Shown here one piece after another: positions 1-12,629 of a stretch of DNA of 64,000 nucleotides. The translations under genes and the position numbers were made by a program. The stretch is from DASPWW01 sp963756745 (GTDB lineage: Bacteria; Actinomycetota; Thermoleophilia; Solirubrobacterales; 70-9): the NCBI GenBank assembly GCA_963756745.1, contig CAVWOU010000006.1:62001-126000 (forward strand). Direction: 5' to 3'. The notes beneath the pieces were generated by a model. It was not told the DNA's origin and made no database searches. It saw only the letters and a program-made list of their open reading frames with translations. Each line of letters opens with the position of its first letter. The stretch's first letter is position 1.

Positions 1-144
1 AGCGAGTGAAGTCGCATAGCGGGAGGGGCCCCGGGCACTCGGTCGGCACTCTGCCGCCGACGGGGCCCAGCACCAGTCATCCAGGCGAAACGCACGGGCA
101 TCCCTGCCCCGCCGAGCGCGAGCGGTGAGTCTAGCATTGGCGCG

Positions 145-1311
145 ATGACGGATTCGCGGCTCCAGGAGGGCGATCTCGCGGCCGGCGCGGTCGAGATCCT
201 CCCGCACGGAAGGCTGGAGGAGCAGCTCGAGCAGGGGCGGCCGCTGCGCGTGAAGCTCGGGATCGACCCGACGGCGCCCGACATCCATCTCGGCCACGTC
301 GTGGTGCTCGACAAGCTGCGCGCGTTCCAGGACGCGGGTCACACCGTCGTCCTGATCATCGGGGATTTCACCGCCCGCGTCGGTGACCCGAGTGGCCAGG
401 CGTCTGAGCGCCCGGTTCTGTCCGCAGAGGAGATCGAGGCGAACGCGGCGACGTTCCAGGACCAGGCGTTCAAGGTCCTCGACCCGGGGCGCACCGAGGT
501 GCGGCGCAACAGCGAGTGGCTGGACATGGGCACCGACGAGCTGTTCCGCCTGCTGCGACGGTTCACGATCGCGCGCCTTCTCGAGCGCGACGACTTCGCC
601 CGCCGGATGGAGGAGGGCCGCCCGATCTCGGCGCTCGAGTTGCTGTACCCGGTCCTCCAGGGCTACGACTCCGTCGCCGTGAACGCCGACGTCGAGCTGG
701 GGGGGACCGATCAGACGTTCAACCTCCTGTTCGCGCGCGACGTGCAGGAGGCGCTCGGGGAGCCGGCGCAGTCGATCGTCACGATGCCGATCCTCCCCGG
801 CACCGACGGGGTGCGGCGGATGAGCAAGTCGCTCGGCAACTACGTCGGGGTCACGGATCCGCCGGAGGAGATGTTCGGCAAGCTGATGAGCATCCCCGAC
901 GACGCGATGGACGAGTACCGGCGCCTTCTGCTCGGCGACGAGAGTGGGTCCGGGGACGATCCGGGAGCGGCGAAGCGCGAGCTCGCGAGGAGGTTGGTCG
1001 AACGGTTCCATGGCGCGGATGCCGCCGCGGCGGCGGAGGCGCGGTTCGACCGCGTGCACGTCCAGCACCTGCCGCCCGAGGACATCGAGGACATGACGCT
1101 GAGCTCGGACGGCGAGGTTCACGTGCCGGCGCTGCTCGGGGACGCGTTCGGGCTCAGCCGAAGCGAGGCGCGACGGCTGATCGAGGGGGGAGGAGTGCGG
1201 ATCGGGGAGCGGGTTCTCGAGCCGGGGGAGCTCGATCTCCCGGCCGCCGAGCTGGACGGAGAGGTGCTCCGGGTCGGGAAACGGCGCTTCAAGAGGCTGC
1301 GGGCCGTGTAA
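145..1311 (+). CDS. tyrS: Tyrosyl-tRNA synthetase
   Basis: Class I aminoacyl-tRNA synthetase that charges tRNA-Tyr in the cytoplasm. The 388-residue product has the HIGH-type signature HLGH at residues 48-51 inside LGIDPTAPDIHLGH, a KMSKS-type loop RMSKS near residue 225, and a C-terminal S4-like RNA-binding domain from about residue 320. The length and the RMSKSLGNYVGV context fit the shorter TyrZ-like bacterial branch. The ATG at 145 is the first in frame. No clear Shine-Dalgarno sequence precedes it, so a leaderless or short-leader mRNA is possible. The gene stands alone and co-directional just upstream of the rrn operon. Confidence 0.96.
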   Translation: MTDSRLQEGDLAAGAVEILPHGRLEEQLEQGRPLRVKLGIDPTAPDIHLGHVVVLDKLRAFQDAGHTVVLIIGDFTARVGDPSGQASERPVLSAEEIEANAATFQDQAFKVLDPGRTEVRRNSEWLDMGTDELFRLLRRFTIARLLERDDFARRMEEGRPISALELLYPVLQGYDSVAVNADVELGGTDQTFNLLFARDVQEALGEPAQSIVTMPILPGTDGVRRMSKSLGNYVGVTDPPEEMFGKLMSIPDDAMDEYRRLLLGDESGSGDDPGAAKRELARRLVERFHGADAAAAAEARFDRVHVQHLPPEDIEDMTLSSDGEVHVPALLGDAFGLSRSEARRLIEGGGVRIGERVLEPGELDLPAAELDGEVLRVGKRRFKRLRAV

Positions 1312-1665
1312 CCTGCGCGGCCGTTCCGGGTTCTTGCCCGGCGGCCGCGGCAGGGCTGTTGCGCGGCGAGATATACTGGATGGTCGCCCTTCGAGGCGGT
1401 TCACGTCTGCCCGAGAGATCCTCAGGCAGGGTGATGCGGTCTTTGAAAACTGAGCAGCGCCAACGCGAGCCCGGGCTTCGGCCTCGGCCCGCGTTCAGGC
1501 CCGAACCCGTTGCCGGCGCTTGCGCGCGGGCGGCGGGTCACTTGAAACCCGTCATGTCGGCCGCCGCTCTGTGTACGCGGTGGCCGCTGAGGCATGACAA
1601 CTCTCTGAGACAGAGGAACCGCTCCCCGGTGACACGGGGATCGGATTGAAACCCTCAGTCGATTT
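1312..1665 (+). promoter_or_regulatory. rrn promoter and 16S leader region
   Basis: This 354-base gene-free stretch lies between tyrS and 16S. TATACT at 1372-1377 is a good -10 hexamer for the rrn operon, but no convincing -35 sits at the usual spacing. The leader carries the left arm of the 16S processing stem at 1446-1461. Short ORFs here have no recognisable product and overlap the leader, so I do not call them. Confidence 0.6.
1446..1461 (+). other. 16S processing stem, 5' arm
   Basis: The 16 bases AAAACTGAGCAGCGCC are the exact reverse complement of 3277-3292, downstream of 16S. The two arms would pair to loop out the 16S precursor, as expected for RNase III processing of bacterial pre-rRNA. 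The pairing is read directly from the sequence; the enzyme is inferred. Confidence 0.85.
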
Positions 1666-3216
<1,551 letters not shown>

Positions 3217-3276
3217 AGGGAGACATTCCCTAATGTCGACCGGGCCTGGCCGGTGCCGCTACACGCGGTACCGCGC

Positions 3277-3292
3277 GGCGCTGCTCAGTTTT
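3277..3292 (+). other. 16S processing stem, 3' arm
   Basis: GGCGCTGCTCAGTTTT pairs over 16 of 16 bases with 1446-1461 upstream of 16S. Together they enclose the 16S gene and form a long-range precursor stem. Confidence 0.85.
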
Positions 3293-3336
3293 GAGGGACC
3301 GTCGGCGGAAGCACTCCGCCGTCCGGCCTCGGCGAA

Positions 3337-3353
3337 GCTTGAAAACTGCACAG
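3337..3353 (+). other. 23S processing stem, 5' arm
   Basis: GCTTGAAAACTGCACAG is the exact complement of 7384-7400 (17 base pairs) on the far side of 23S. Partial pairing extends outward, with GGCG opposite CGCC. This is the expected RNase III precursor stem for 23S. Confidence 0.85.
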
Positions 3354-3932
3354 AGCCAAAGAAAGGGTTAAACACACCGCCGCGCGCGCAAGCGTGGGGC
3401 GGTACTCACCGTCAAGATAGTAAGGGCAAGCGGTGGATGCCTTGGCACCAGGAGCCGAAGAAGGACGTGGACGGCTGCGATAAGCCGCGGGGAGGCGCTG
3501 AACAGCCTTTGAGCCGCGGATCTCCGAATGGGTAAACCCGGCGCCGGTAATGCGGCGTCGTCTCGTGCTGAACACATAGGCACGGGAAGGCAAGCGGGAG
3601 AACTGACACATCTCAGTACCCCGAGGAAAGGAAATCAACCGAGACTCCCTGAGTAGTGGCGAGCGAAAGGGGATCAGCCCAAACCTGGCAGGTGTAAGCG
3701 GGCACGCGTTGCCTGCCGGGGGTTGTAGGACTTTGCGTCCGGGCCGTGCCTGGCTCGGCGGCAGTTACCAAGCCAGTCGTTAGTCGAAGCGAGTGGAACC
3801 TCGCACCACAGAGGGCAATCGTCCCGTAGGCGAAAGCGAGCTGGCCTGCCGGTGAAGTTCCTGAGTAGGACCGCTCACGTGGAACGCGGTCCGAATCCGG
3901 GGGGACCACCCCCCAAGGCTAAGTACTCCCTG

Positions 3933-3974
<42 letters not shown>

Positions 3975-4546
3975 CACCCCTGAAGGGGAGTGAAATAGTA
4001 CCTGAAACCGTTTGCCTACAAGTGGTCGGAGCACCTTCGGGTGTGACGGCGTACTTTTTGCATCACGGGCCGGCGAGTTACTCGTTCGTGGCGAGGTTAA
4101 GCGATGAGCGGAGCCGCAGCGAAAGCGAGTCCGAACAGGGCGACACAGTCACGGGCGGTAGACCCGAAACTGGGCGAGCTATCCATGGGCAGGTTGAAGC
4201 GGGGGTAAGACCTCGTGGAGGACCGAACCGACCTACCGTGAAATGTGGGCGGATGACCTGTGGATAGGAGTGAAAGGCTAATCAAGCCCAGAGATATCTG
4301 GTTCTCTCCGAAATATATTTAGGTATAGCCTCAGGTAAGTGCGTGACGGCCGTAGAGCACTGCTTGGACTAGGGGCCCTACCAGGTTACCGACTTCAGGC
4401 AAACTCCGAAGACCGTCATGTTTATCCTGGGAGTCAGTGTGCGGGGGATAAACTCCGTACGCAAAAGGGGAACAACCCAGATCACCAGCTAAGGACCCCA
4501 AGTGCTAGCTAAGTGGGAAACGATGTTCGAATGCCGAGACAACCAA

Positions 4547-4587
<41 letters not shown>

Positions 4588-5399
4588 CAGCTCACTGGTC
4601 AAGTGTTCGGGCGCGGACAATTCAACGGGGCTCAAGCTAGCCTCCGAAGCTGTGAGTTCGCGGATCCTGAGGGTTCCGCGATCGGTAGGAGAGCGTTCCT
4701 GCCGCAGTGAAGCGTTGGCGTAAGCCGGCGTGGAGCGGCCGGAAGTGAGAATGCCGGCATGAGTAACGAAAGAAGGGTGAGAATCCCTTCCACCGATCGT
4801 CCGAGGTTTCCTGAGTAAAGTTCGTCTGCTCAGGGTTAGTCGGGACCTAAGGCGAGGCCGAAAGGCGTAGCCGATGGCCAACGGGTTGATATTCCCGTAC
4901 CACGACGTGTCCGTTATGACCGAAGGGGTGACGGGGAAGGCTAAGGGAACCCAGGCGATGGTCGTCCTGGGGCAAGCATGTAGCGAGTCGCGGCAGGAAA
5001 ATCCGCCGCGACGTTGACGCGAGGTGCGATGCCAGCTGGCTTGACCGCCGGCCAGTCCCTGAAGCCATGCCTCCGAGAAAAACCTCTAGGCAGGGCACTC
5101 GTGCCCGTACCGCAAACCGACACAGGTGGACAGGTGGAGAACACTGAGGTGAGCGAGCTAACCCTCGTTAAGGAACTCGGCAAATTCGCCCCGTAACTTC
5201 GGGATAAGGGGCGCCCCGGTAGGGTGAAGCCACTTGCTGGTGGAGCCCGAGGGGGCCGCAGTGAATAGGTCCAGGCGACTGTTTACCAAAAACACAGGCC
5301 TCTGCTAAGTCGAAAGACGATGTATAGGGGCTGACGCCTGCCCGGTGCCGGAAGGTTACGCGGAGGTGTTAGTGGCTTCGGCCGCGAAGCACTGAAGCC

Positions 5400-6408
<1,009 letters not shown>

Positions 6409-6515
6409 AACGCGAAGTTCCGACCTGCACGAATGGCGTAACGACCTGGACGCTGTCTCAACGAGGGGCTCGGTGAAATTAAAGTCTCGGTGAAGATGCC
6501 GAGTACCCGCGACAA

Positions 6516-6553
<38 letters not shown>

Positions 6554-6691
6554 TTGGAGTCTGGGGCATCTCGCTCAGGATAGGTGGGAGGCTGTGAACC
6601 GGTGGCTTCGGCCGCCGGGGAGCCGTCCTTGAGATACCACCCTTGGTGTTCTGGGCCTCTAACGCGTCGCCGTGATCCGGGACGCGGACAG

Positions 6692-6734
<43 letters not shown>

Positions 6735-6881
6735 CAACGGAGGCGCCCAAAGGTTCCCTCAGCACGGTTGGAAATCGTGCGCAGAGTGTAAAGGCACAAG
6801 GGAGCTTGACTGCGAGACCGACGGGTCGAGCAGGAACGAAAGTTGGGCTTAGTGATCCGGCGGTTACGAGTGGAAGTGCCG

Positions 6882-6924
<43 letters not shown>

Positions 6925-6950
6925 GGGCCCAAGAGTCCATATCGACGGCC

Positions 6951-6992
<42 letters not shown>

Positions 6993-6996
6993 GAGT

Positions 6997-7079
<83 letters not shown>

Positions 7080-7383
7080 TGTCGTGGGCGTTGGAGAGTT
7101 GAGAGGAGTCATCCTTAGTACGAGAGGACCGGGATGAACGCACCGCTGGTGTACCTGTTGTCCTGCCAAGGGCACTGCAGGCTAGCTACGTGCGGACGGG
7201 ATAACCGCTGAAGGCATCTAAGCGGGAAGCCTACCTCGAGATGAGCTCTCCCATCCCCTTGAGGGAGTAAGGCCCCTGGTAGATCACCAGGTTGATAGGC
7301 CGGCTGTGCAAGCGCAGAGATGCGCTCAGCAGACCGGTACTAATGGGCCGAGGTCTTGACGGGTTTTTAACCCCTCACTGGCG

Positions 7384-7400
7384 CTGTGCAGTTTTCAAGC
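7384..7400 (+). other. 23S processing stem, 3' arm
   Basis: CTGTGCAGTTTTCAAGC pairs perfectly over 17 bases with 3337-3353, enclosing the 23S gene. Confidence 0.85.
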
Positions 7401-7427
7401 CTCGCCGGGGCCGCTGGTCCCGCCGAT

Positions 7428-7544
7428 TTTCGGTGGCGATAGCGAGGGGGAAACACCTCTTCCCATTCCGAACAGAGCCGTTAAGCCCCTCAGCGCCGAT
7501 GGTACTTGGCGCGCGAGCGTCCGGGAGAGTAGGTCGCCGCCGGT
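7428..7544 (+). rRNA. rrf: 5S ribosomal RNA
   Basis: About 117 bases with the terminal helix formed by CGGTGGCGAT (7431) and GTCGCCGCCGG (7533), and the conserved internal segment CCCATTCCGAACAGAGCCGTTAAG. It is the last gene of the rrn operon, about 65 bases after 23S and directly before a terminator hairpin. The ends are accurate to a few bases. Confidence 0.93.
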
Positions 7545-7546
7545 AT

Positions 7547-7804
7547 TTACAGGGCCACCCGCAAGGGTGGTCCTTCTTCGTGGTAGAGCGAGCTGCGACG
7601 GGCCGGCGCGAGAGCCTCCCAGTCGAACGGCGGGGCGCCTCCCCTGGGTATAAGCGAGGCAACTCCCGCGCCGTCAACTCCCTCGCGGCCGGGCCCGTCT
7701 GCGGGCAGCTCTTCGAGCCCGTACTCGCCAAGCGTGGCGAAGTCGATCGCCAGGTCGAGCCCGTCCATGAGGCGGGCGACCAGTCGTGTCGAAAGCGAGC
7801 TCAT
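7547..7804 (-). CDS. Small hypothetical protein behind a LexA-type box
   Basis: An 85-residue ORF starting at the ATG at 7804. I do not recognise the family. The N-terminal half (STRLVARLMDGLDLAIDFA) could form an amphipathic helix; the rest is Gly/Pro-rich. An in-frame GTG at 7873 overlaps the dnaE2 stop codon (GTGA), but codons between it and the ATG lack the strong G/C third-position bias seen after the ATG, so I prefer the ATG. The palindrome GAACATGTGTTC lies 31 bases upstream. With dnaE2 ending just before, it could be a further SOS-induced member of the mutasome cassette. Its 3' end meets the rrn terminator head-on. It could still be a spurious ORF. Confidence 0.5.
   Translation of the reverse strand: MSSLSTRLVARLMDGLDLAIDFATLGEYGLEELPADGPGREGVDGAGVASLIPRGGAPPFDWEALAPARRSSLYHEEGPPLRVAL
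7552..7580 (+). terminator. rrn operon terminator
   Basis: GGGCCACCC, the loop GCAA and GGGTGGTCC form a 9-bp stem (one G-U pair), followed by TTCTTC. This fits an intrinsic terminator after 5S. The 3' end of a minus-strand ORF overlaps it. Confidence 0.75.
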
Positions 7805-7834
7805 GGCGCGCGACACTAAGGACGGGGCAGGACG

Positions 7835-7846
7835 GAACATGTGTTC
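7835..7846 (-). promoter_or_regulatory. LexA-type SOS box before the small ORF
   Basis: GAAC-ATGT-GTTC matches the actinobacterial/Bacillus-type LexA core GAACNNNNGTTC exactly on both half-sites. It lies between the end of dnaE2 and the ATG at 7804, on the same strand, and differs by one base from the imuB box core GAACATATGTTC. Confidence 0.65.
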
Positions 7847-7869
7847 TGCAACCGATCTTGCACTCGCGC

Positions 7870-10800
7870 TCACCGCCCGCGCCTGCCGAAGCTGTGCCCG
7901 GCCGGCATCGCGGCGGCGACATCCGCCAGCGCGGCCCGCCCATCCTCGGCGGCGCGCCCGCCCGAGCGCCCCGTCTCGCGCTCGACGGGCGGCTCGATGT
8001 GGCGCACTTCAGCGCCCGGCATGTCGGGCCGCGACAGCGACTCAACAGCCGCGGCGACCACGTTCGTCGTCCCGTCGCGGCGCTCGAGGCGACCGCTGAT
8101 GAGAACGAAAGACGCGGTCCGGACCACCAGCCGGTGTCGCTCGTACACCGGCGGCGGGACGATCACGTTGACGGTCCCCACCTCGTCCTCGAGCAGCAGG
8201 AACACCACGCCACGCGCCGTCGCCGGGCGCTGGCGCGCGACCACCATCCCCGCCACCTCGATTGGCGAGCGATCCCGGCTGTGCCCCAGCTCCACGCTCG
8301 AGGCAACACCTTCCGCCAGCTCCCCGCGCAGCAGCGCCATCGGATGCTCCCCGAGCGTCATCCCCGCCGACGCGTAATCGGCGACCACCTGCTCCCAAGG
8401 CGTCTGATCGCGCAGCGTGGGCGCCGCCGGCATCCTCAGCGGGAGCGCAAGCTGAACCCCGTCCCCGGCGCCCACCGCCCCCGCCGCCGCACCCAGCCGC
8501 CACAGCGCGGGCCGGCGAGAGCCCGCCAGCGACTCGCACGCCCGAGCCCAACTCAGCCGGGCGAGCGCATCGCGGCCCACGCCCGATCGGGACGCGAGAT
8601 CCTCGAGGTCGTCGTACGCGCCCCCTCGCTCGCGCTCCTCGACCACCCGCCGGGCATCCTCCTCGCGCAGGCCGGTGACGTACGCGAGCCCGATCCGGAC
8701 CGCGCCCTCCTCGGTCGCGCACTCCACTCCACTGCGGTTCACGTCCGGTCCCAGCACCTCGATCCCCCGCCGCTGCGCCTCGTGGACGAGCGCGTCGGGC
8801 GGATAGAAGCCCATCGGCTGCTCGTTGAGAAGCGAGCTCAGGAACTCGGGCCCGTACCGGACCCGCAGCCAGGTCGATTGGTACGCGAGCAGCCCGAATG
8901 CGGCGGCGTGCGACTTCGGAAACCCGAATCCCGAGAACCCCTGTATCCCCTCGAACACCCGCACCGCGACGCCATCCGCGACCCCACGCGCCCTCGCCCC
9001 CTCGATGAACCGCTCCCGATAGGCGCGCAGCGCCGCATCCGAGCGCTTTCGGCTCATCGCCCGGCGCAGCCCCTCCGCTTCGCCGGGACTGAACCCGGCC
9101 AGCGCCATCGCCACCTGGATCACCTGGTCCTGGAAGACGATCGCGCCCAGCGTGTCGCGGAGGATCGGCTCCAGGCACGGATCGTCGTAGGGGATCCGGT
9201 ACGAGGGATCCTCGCGCAGGTGCTTGCGCCGCTCCAGGTAAGGGTGCACCGCACCCCCCTGAATCGGGCCGGGGCGCACCAGCGCCACCTGGACGGTGAG
9301 GTCGTCGAGGTTCTCCGGAAGGGAGCGGGGCAGCATCTGCATCTGCGCGCGGCTTTCGATCTGGAACACACCCGTCGTCTCCGCCTTCTGGATCGTCCGG
9401 TACACCTCGGAGTCGTCGAGCGGGATCCGCGACAGGTCGATCCGCTCCCCGCGCACGCGTCCGATCTCCTCCACGCACCTCTCGACCGCCGACAGCATTC
9501 CCAGGCCCAGCAGGTCGATCTTCAAAAAGCCGGCGTCGGCGCACGAGTCCTTGTCCCACTGCACCGCCTGCCGCCCCTCCATCGCGACCGGCTGCACGGG
9601 GCACAGGTCGACCAGCGGCCGCGTCGAGAGCACCATCCCCCCGGGGTGCTGCGAGAGGTGGCGGGGGAGACCCCACGCCTCCCGGCCCAACCGCACCAGC
9701 GCCCGCCACCGCACCGACTCAGCGCGGCCGGAACCGATCGCCTCCGCCAGGTCGCGCTCCACCGAGTCGGATCCTCCATGGATGTCGACCGAGCGCGCCA
9801 CGCGCTCGATCTCGCCGGGCGGCAGCCCCAGGGCCTTGCCCAGGTCCCGCACCGCCGCCCGCGAGCGATACGTCGAGAACGCCGCGACCAGCGCCGAGCG
9901 ATCCGCGCCGTAGCGCTCGTGGACCCGCGGGATCAGCTTCTCACGAATGTCGCGCGGGAAATCGAGGTCGATGTCGGGCGCCTCGTTGATCTCCTCGTTC
10001 AGGAACCGTCCCATGAACAGCTCGCACCGCACAGGGTCGATGTGGGAGAGGCCGGTCAGGTAGCACACGATCGAGCTGACGCTGGAACCGCGCCCTCGCC
10101 CGGGCGGGAGCAGCGCCCGCGCCGAGTCGGGACCGCGCACCTCACGTGCCACCTCCCGCGCCAGCTCGAGCAACTCGCGATGGAGCAGGAAGAACCCCGA
10201 AAGCCGCAGCGAGCGAATCACGCGCAGCTCTTCCTCGAGACGGCGCTCGGCCTCCGCGCGCTCGCTCCCACCCGGGTAGCGCTCATCGAGGCGCACTCCA
10301 CACACCTCGGCGAGCCGCCGGTCCGCGCCTGGGTCCTCCGAGCCCGGATAGCGGTACTCGAGATCGCTGGTGAGGTCGAACCGCAGCCGCTCGGCGATCC
10401 GCCTGCTCTCGGCGACCGCCTCTGGGTGGTCGGCAAACCGCGTCGCGACCTCCTCCTCAGGGAGCATCACCGATGCCGCGTTCCCCCGCCGCTCCGGCTC
10501 GGTCTCCTCCAGCGTCGCCCGCAGGCGAACCGCCACCATGGCGTCCTGGAGCGGGACGCGCGCGGGCTCGTGGGCATGCACGTCGCCGGTCGCCACGCAC
10601 GCCACCCCGAGCCGCTCGGCGAGCGCGGCCAGCCACCGGTTGCGGGCTCGATCGCGCCGCCACAGCGGGCGCTGGAGCTCGACCCGAAAGCGATCGCCGC
10701 CGAACGCCGACAGGAGCCGCCGCCCCAGCGCCTCGGCCTCGTTGCGCTCGCGATTCCACCGTCCCGCGAGCGCACCTTCCCTCGCGCACCCGGACAGGCA

Positions 10801-11193
10801 CACGAGACCGCCGGCCAGCCGTTCGACATCCTCGAGCGTGACGGTCGGTGGGAGCGGCTCGCGGTCGCCGCTGGGGCGCGTTCCCCGATGCGCCTCGGTC
10901 AGCAACCGACACAGATTGCGATACCCGACGGCGTCCTCGACGAGCAGCGTGAGATGGAATGGGTCGCGATCCGGTGCCGGATCCTCGACCGTGATCTCCG
11001 CCCCGGTGATCGGGCGCACGCCGACTCCCTTGCACGCGTGCGCGAACTCCATCGCCCCCCACAGCCCGTCGTGGTCGGTGATCGCGAGCGCGTCATGGCC
11101 GAGCGCGGCCGCGGTCGCCGCCAGCTCGGCCGGCGAGGACGCGCCGTCGAGGAACGAGTAGGCCGAGTGGCAATGCAGCTCGACGAAACCCAC
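7870..11193 (-). CDS. dnaE2: Error-prone DNA polymerase III alpha subunit, DnaE2/ImuC
   Basis: C-family translesion polymerase that extends across damaged templates together with ImuB. The 1107-residue product starts with the PHP domain motif ELHCHSAYSFLDG (residues 5-17). The catalytic aspartates lie in PDIDLDFPRDIRE near residue 405, followed by fingers motifs, helix-hairpin-helix elements and a C-terminal OB fold (IEVAGMVVARQRP, then GTVNVIV). The length matches DnaE2 (about 1080) rather than replicative DnaE1. I chose the GTG at 11193 because it falls 5 bases before the end of the DUF6504 gene on the same strand; in-frame sequence upstream overlaps that gene. It is third in the damage-inducible imuB-DUF6504-dnaE2 series. 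Confidence 0.95.
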   Translation of the reverse strand: MGFVELHCHSAYSFLDGASSPAELAATAAALGHDALAITDHDGLWGAMEFAHACKGVGVRPITGAEITVEDPAPDRDPFHLTLLVEDAVGYRNLCRLLTEAHRGTRPSGDREPLPPTVTLEDVERLAGGLVCLSGCAREGALAGRWNRERNEAEALGRRLLSAFGGDRFRVELQRPLWRRDRARNRWLAALAERLGVACVATGDVHAHEPARVPLQDAMVAVRLRATLEETEPERRGNAASVMLPEEEVATRFADHPEAVAESRRIAERLRFDLTSDLEYRYPGSEDPGADRRLAEVCGVRLDERYPGGSERAEAERRLEEELRVIRSLRLSGFFLLHRELLELAREVAREVRGPDSARALLPPGRGRGSSVSSIVCYLTGLSHIDPVRCELFMGRFLNEEINEAPDIDLDFPRDIREKLIPRVHERYGADRSALVAAFSTYRSRAAVRDLGKALGLPPGEIERVARSVDIHGGSDSVERDLAEAIGSGRAESVRWRALVRLGREAWGLPRHLSQHPGGMVLSTRPLVDLCPVQPVAMEGRQAVQWDKDSCADAGFLKIDLLGLGMLSAVERCVEEIGRVRGERIDLSRIPLDDSEVYRTIQKAETTGVFQIESRAQMQMLPRSLPENLDDLTVQVALVRPGPIQGGAVHPYLERRKHLREDPSYRIPYDDPCLEPILRDTLGAIVFQDQVIQVAMALAGFSPGEAEGLRRAMSRKRSDAALRAYRERFIEGARARGVADGVAVRVFEGIQGFSGFGFPKSHAAAFGLLAYQSTWLRVRYGPEFLSSLLNEQPMGFYPPDALVHEAQRRGIEVLGPDVNRSGVECATEEGAVRIGLAYVTGLREEDARRVVEERERGGAYDDLEDLASRSGVGRDALARLSWARACESLAGSRRPALWRLGAAAGAVGAGDGVQLALPLRMPAAPTLRDQTPWEQVVADYASAGMTLGEHPMALLRGELAEGVASSVELGHSRDRSPIEVAGMVVARQRPATARGVVFLLLEDEVGTVNVIVPPPVYERHRLVVRTASFVLISGRLERRDGTTNVVAAAVESLSRPDMPGAEVRHIEPPVERETGRSGGRAAEDGRAALADVAAAMPAGHSFGRRGR

Positions 11194-11198
11194 AATCT

Positions 11199-11432
11199 CT
11201 ACGCCCGCTGCGAGTACCAGCGCCCGCGCTCGAGCTCCCGAAAGACCACCACGCAGCGCCCGTCGTCGAGCGCAAGCTCGAAGTAGCGTCGCCGGAGGGG
11301 GGCGGAGGTCCACCAGCGATCCTCGACAACCCACTCTTCGCGCACGGCCTCAACCCTCGCCGCGCCGACGGCGCGCGGCACGCCCTCGCCGTCGGCCACG
11401 ACGGCAGCGGGGGAGGCCGGATAGACGCTCAT
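11199..11432 (-). CDS. DUF6504 family protein between imuB and dnaE2
   Basis: A 77-residue protein whose ATG at 11432 overlaps the imuB stop codon (ATGA). It ends five bases before the dnaE2 start. The core VREEWVVEDRWWTSAPLRRR followed by YFELALDDGRCVVVFRE resembles the small DUF6504 proteins found between ImuB and DnaE2 in actinobacteria. The biochemical role is unknown. Its fixed position suggests an accessory part in the translesion mutasome, which is inference. Confidence 0.85.
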   Translation of the reverse strand: MSVYPASPAAVVADGEGVPRAVGAARVEAVREEWVVEDRWWTSAPLRRRYFELALDDGRCVVVFRELERGRWYSQRA

Positions 11433-12629
11433 TCCGGCGCCTCGGGGAACGGGGTCAGCATCACCCGCCGCTCCGGCACCCGCGAGCGGACGTCGACATC
11501 GAGCACACGCAGTACTGCGTCCCGCCCGCCCGCCGCCCGCGCCTGGCGCACCGCCTCGCCGAGCCGCTCCCGGCGGCGCTCGCGCGGGGAGCGCGACAAC
11601 GCGGGCTGGTCGTGCCCCAGCGGACCGAGGACGAGCGCCTGCAGGCCCAGCCTCGTCGCCGGGCCCGGCAGCTCTTCGAGCCTGGGGAGAAGCGCCAGGC
11701 GCAGCAGCTCGGGCTCGGCGCTCGCCTGCCGCAACGTCACCTCGGAGCGCCATCCGCCGCCCGCCGCCAGGCGCCCGGTGATCCGCAGGCGGCGAAAGCT
11801 GCGTCCCTGCCGCGCGGGATGGGCGAGCAGTCGGCCGACCAGCAGCGACAGCGCGTGCGCGAGCTGGGAGCCGGAGGCCGCCTCGGGGAGCTCGAGCGAC
11901 TCCGACACCTCCTCGCGCGGCGGGCGCGGCCTCAGCGGCCGATCCACGCCCCTCGCCAGCTCGTGCGCCCGCAGGCCAACCGCACCGAAACGATCGGCGA
12001 CGGCGCCGCTCGGCAGCGCCGACCAGCTCCCCGAGCGTGCGAACGCCCAGCCGCTCAAGCTCCGTGGTTATGTCGGATCCAAGACGACCATCGAGCATCG
12101 CGATCGGCAGGGGCGCAATGAACGCCCGCTCGGCGCCGGGCGGGACGATCGCCCGCCGCTTCGCGCCGCGACCGCGCGCCCCCCATGCGGCGGCGTAGGA
12201 GGCAAAACGAGTCGGCGCAGCACCGATCCGCGCGGGCATGTCGAGCGCCCCGCGCACACGCTTCAGGACCCCCTCGAGGTGGCCGCCCCAGATGCCCTCG
12301 AGGCCCTCCGCCTCGAAATACGCCTCTCCGGGCTTCCCCGGCTCAACCGCCGCGCCCACGCTCTCGAGGCGACCGATCAGTTCCTCCCACATCGACTCGG
12401 TGCGCTCGGCATCCGGCGTCACAAGCGTCAACTCGGGACAGCGCGAGAGCGACTCTCCGAGCGCCATCCCCGAACGGACCCCGTACGCCTCCGCGGCACC
12501 CGAGACCTCACCGACCGCTTGCGAGCTCCCCGGCTCGGGCGCCAGCGCCGCGGGCTGCAGCAGCCGCTCGCGACGACCCTCCACCGCGGCGAGGAGGGCG
12601 AAGCGGGGAATGAGGATGCATACAACCAA
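11429..12629 (-). CDS. imuB: ImuB, inactive Y-family polymerase of the SOS mutasome (one frameshift)
   Basis: ImuB is a Y-family polymerase homologue without catalytic activity that bridges DnaE2 to the sliding clamp. The N-terminal part (IPRFALLAA, then palm and finger segments up to LERLGVRTLGELVGA) is read from 12629. Near 12025 the frame changes and continues as ALPSGAVADRFG, then LRITGRLAAGGGWRSEV, ending TPFPEAPE at 11429. The whole would be about 400 residues, normal for ImuB. A single indel restores it and both halves look well conserved, so a sequence error or very recent mutation is likely. The start is TTG at 12629, directly beside the LexA box, implying a nearly leaderless mRNA. 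Confidence 0.85.

Larger units (their letters stand above)
3217..3409 (+). other. 16S-23S internal transcribed spacer without tRNA
   Basis: The spacer is 193 bases and contains no tRNA-Ile or tRNA-Ala, which many bacteria have here. It holds the 3' arm of the 16S processing stem (3277-3292) and the 5' arm of the 23S stem (3337-3353). I see no other feature in it. Confidence 0.85.

Noticed and set aside
3217..3409. Search for tRNA-Ile/Ala in the 16S-23S spacer
   Set aside because: No cloverleaf, T-loop GTTCGANTC or CCA end is present; the spacer holds only processing-stem arms.
7786..11286. A 1166-codon open frame on the plus strand opposite dnaE2
   Set aside because: It is the antisense shadow of dnaE2, rich in Arg/His/Pro with no recognisable domain; high-GC genes commonly leave such open frames.
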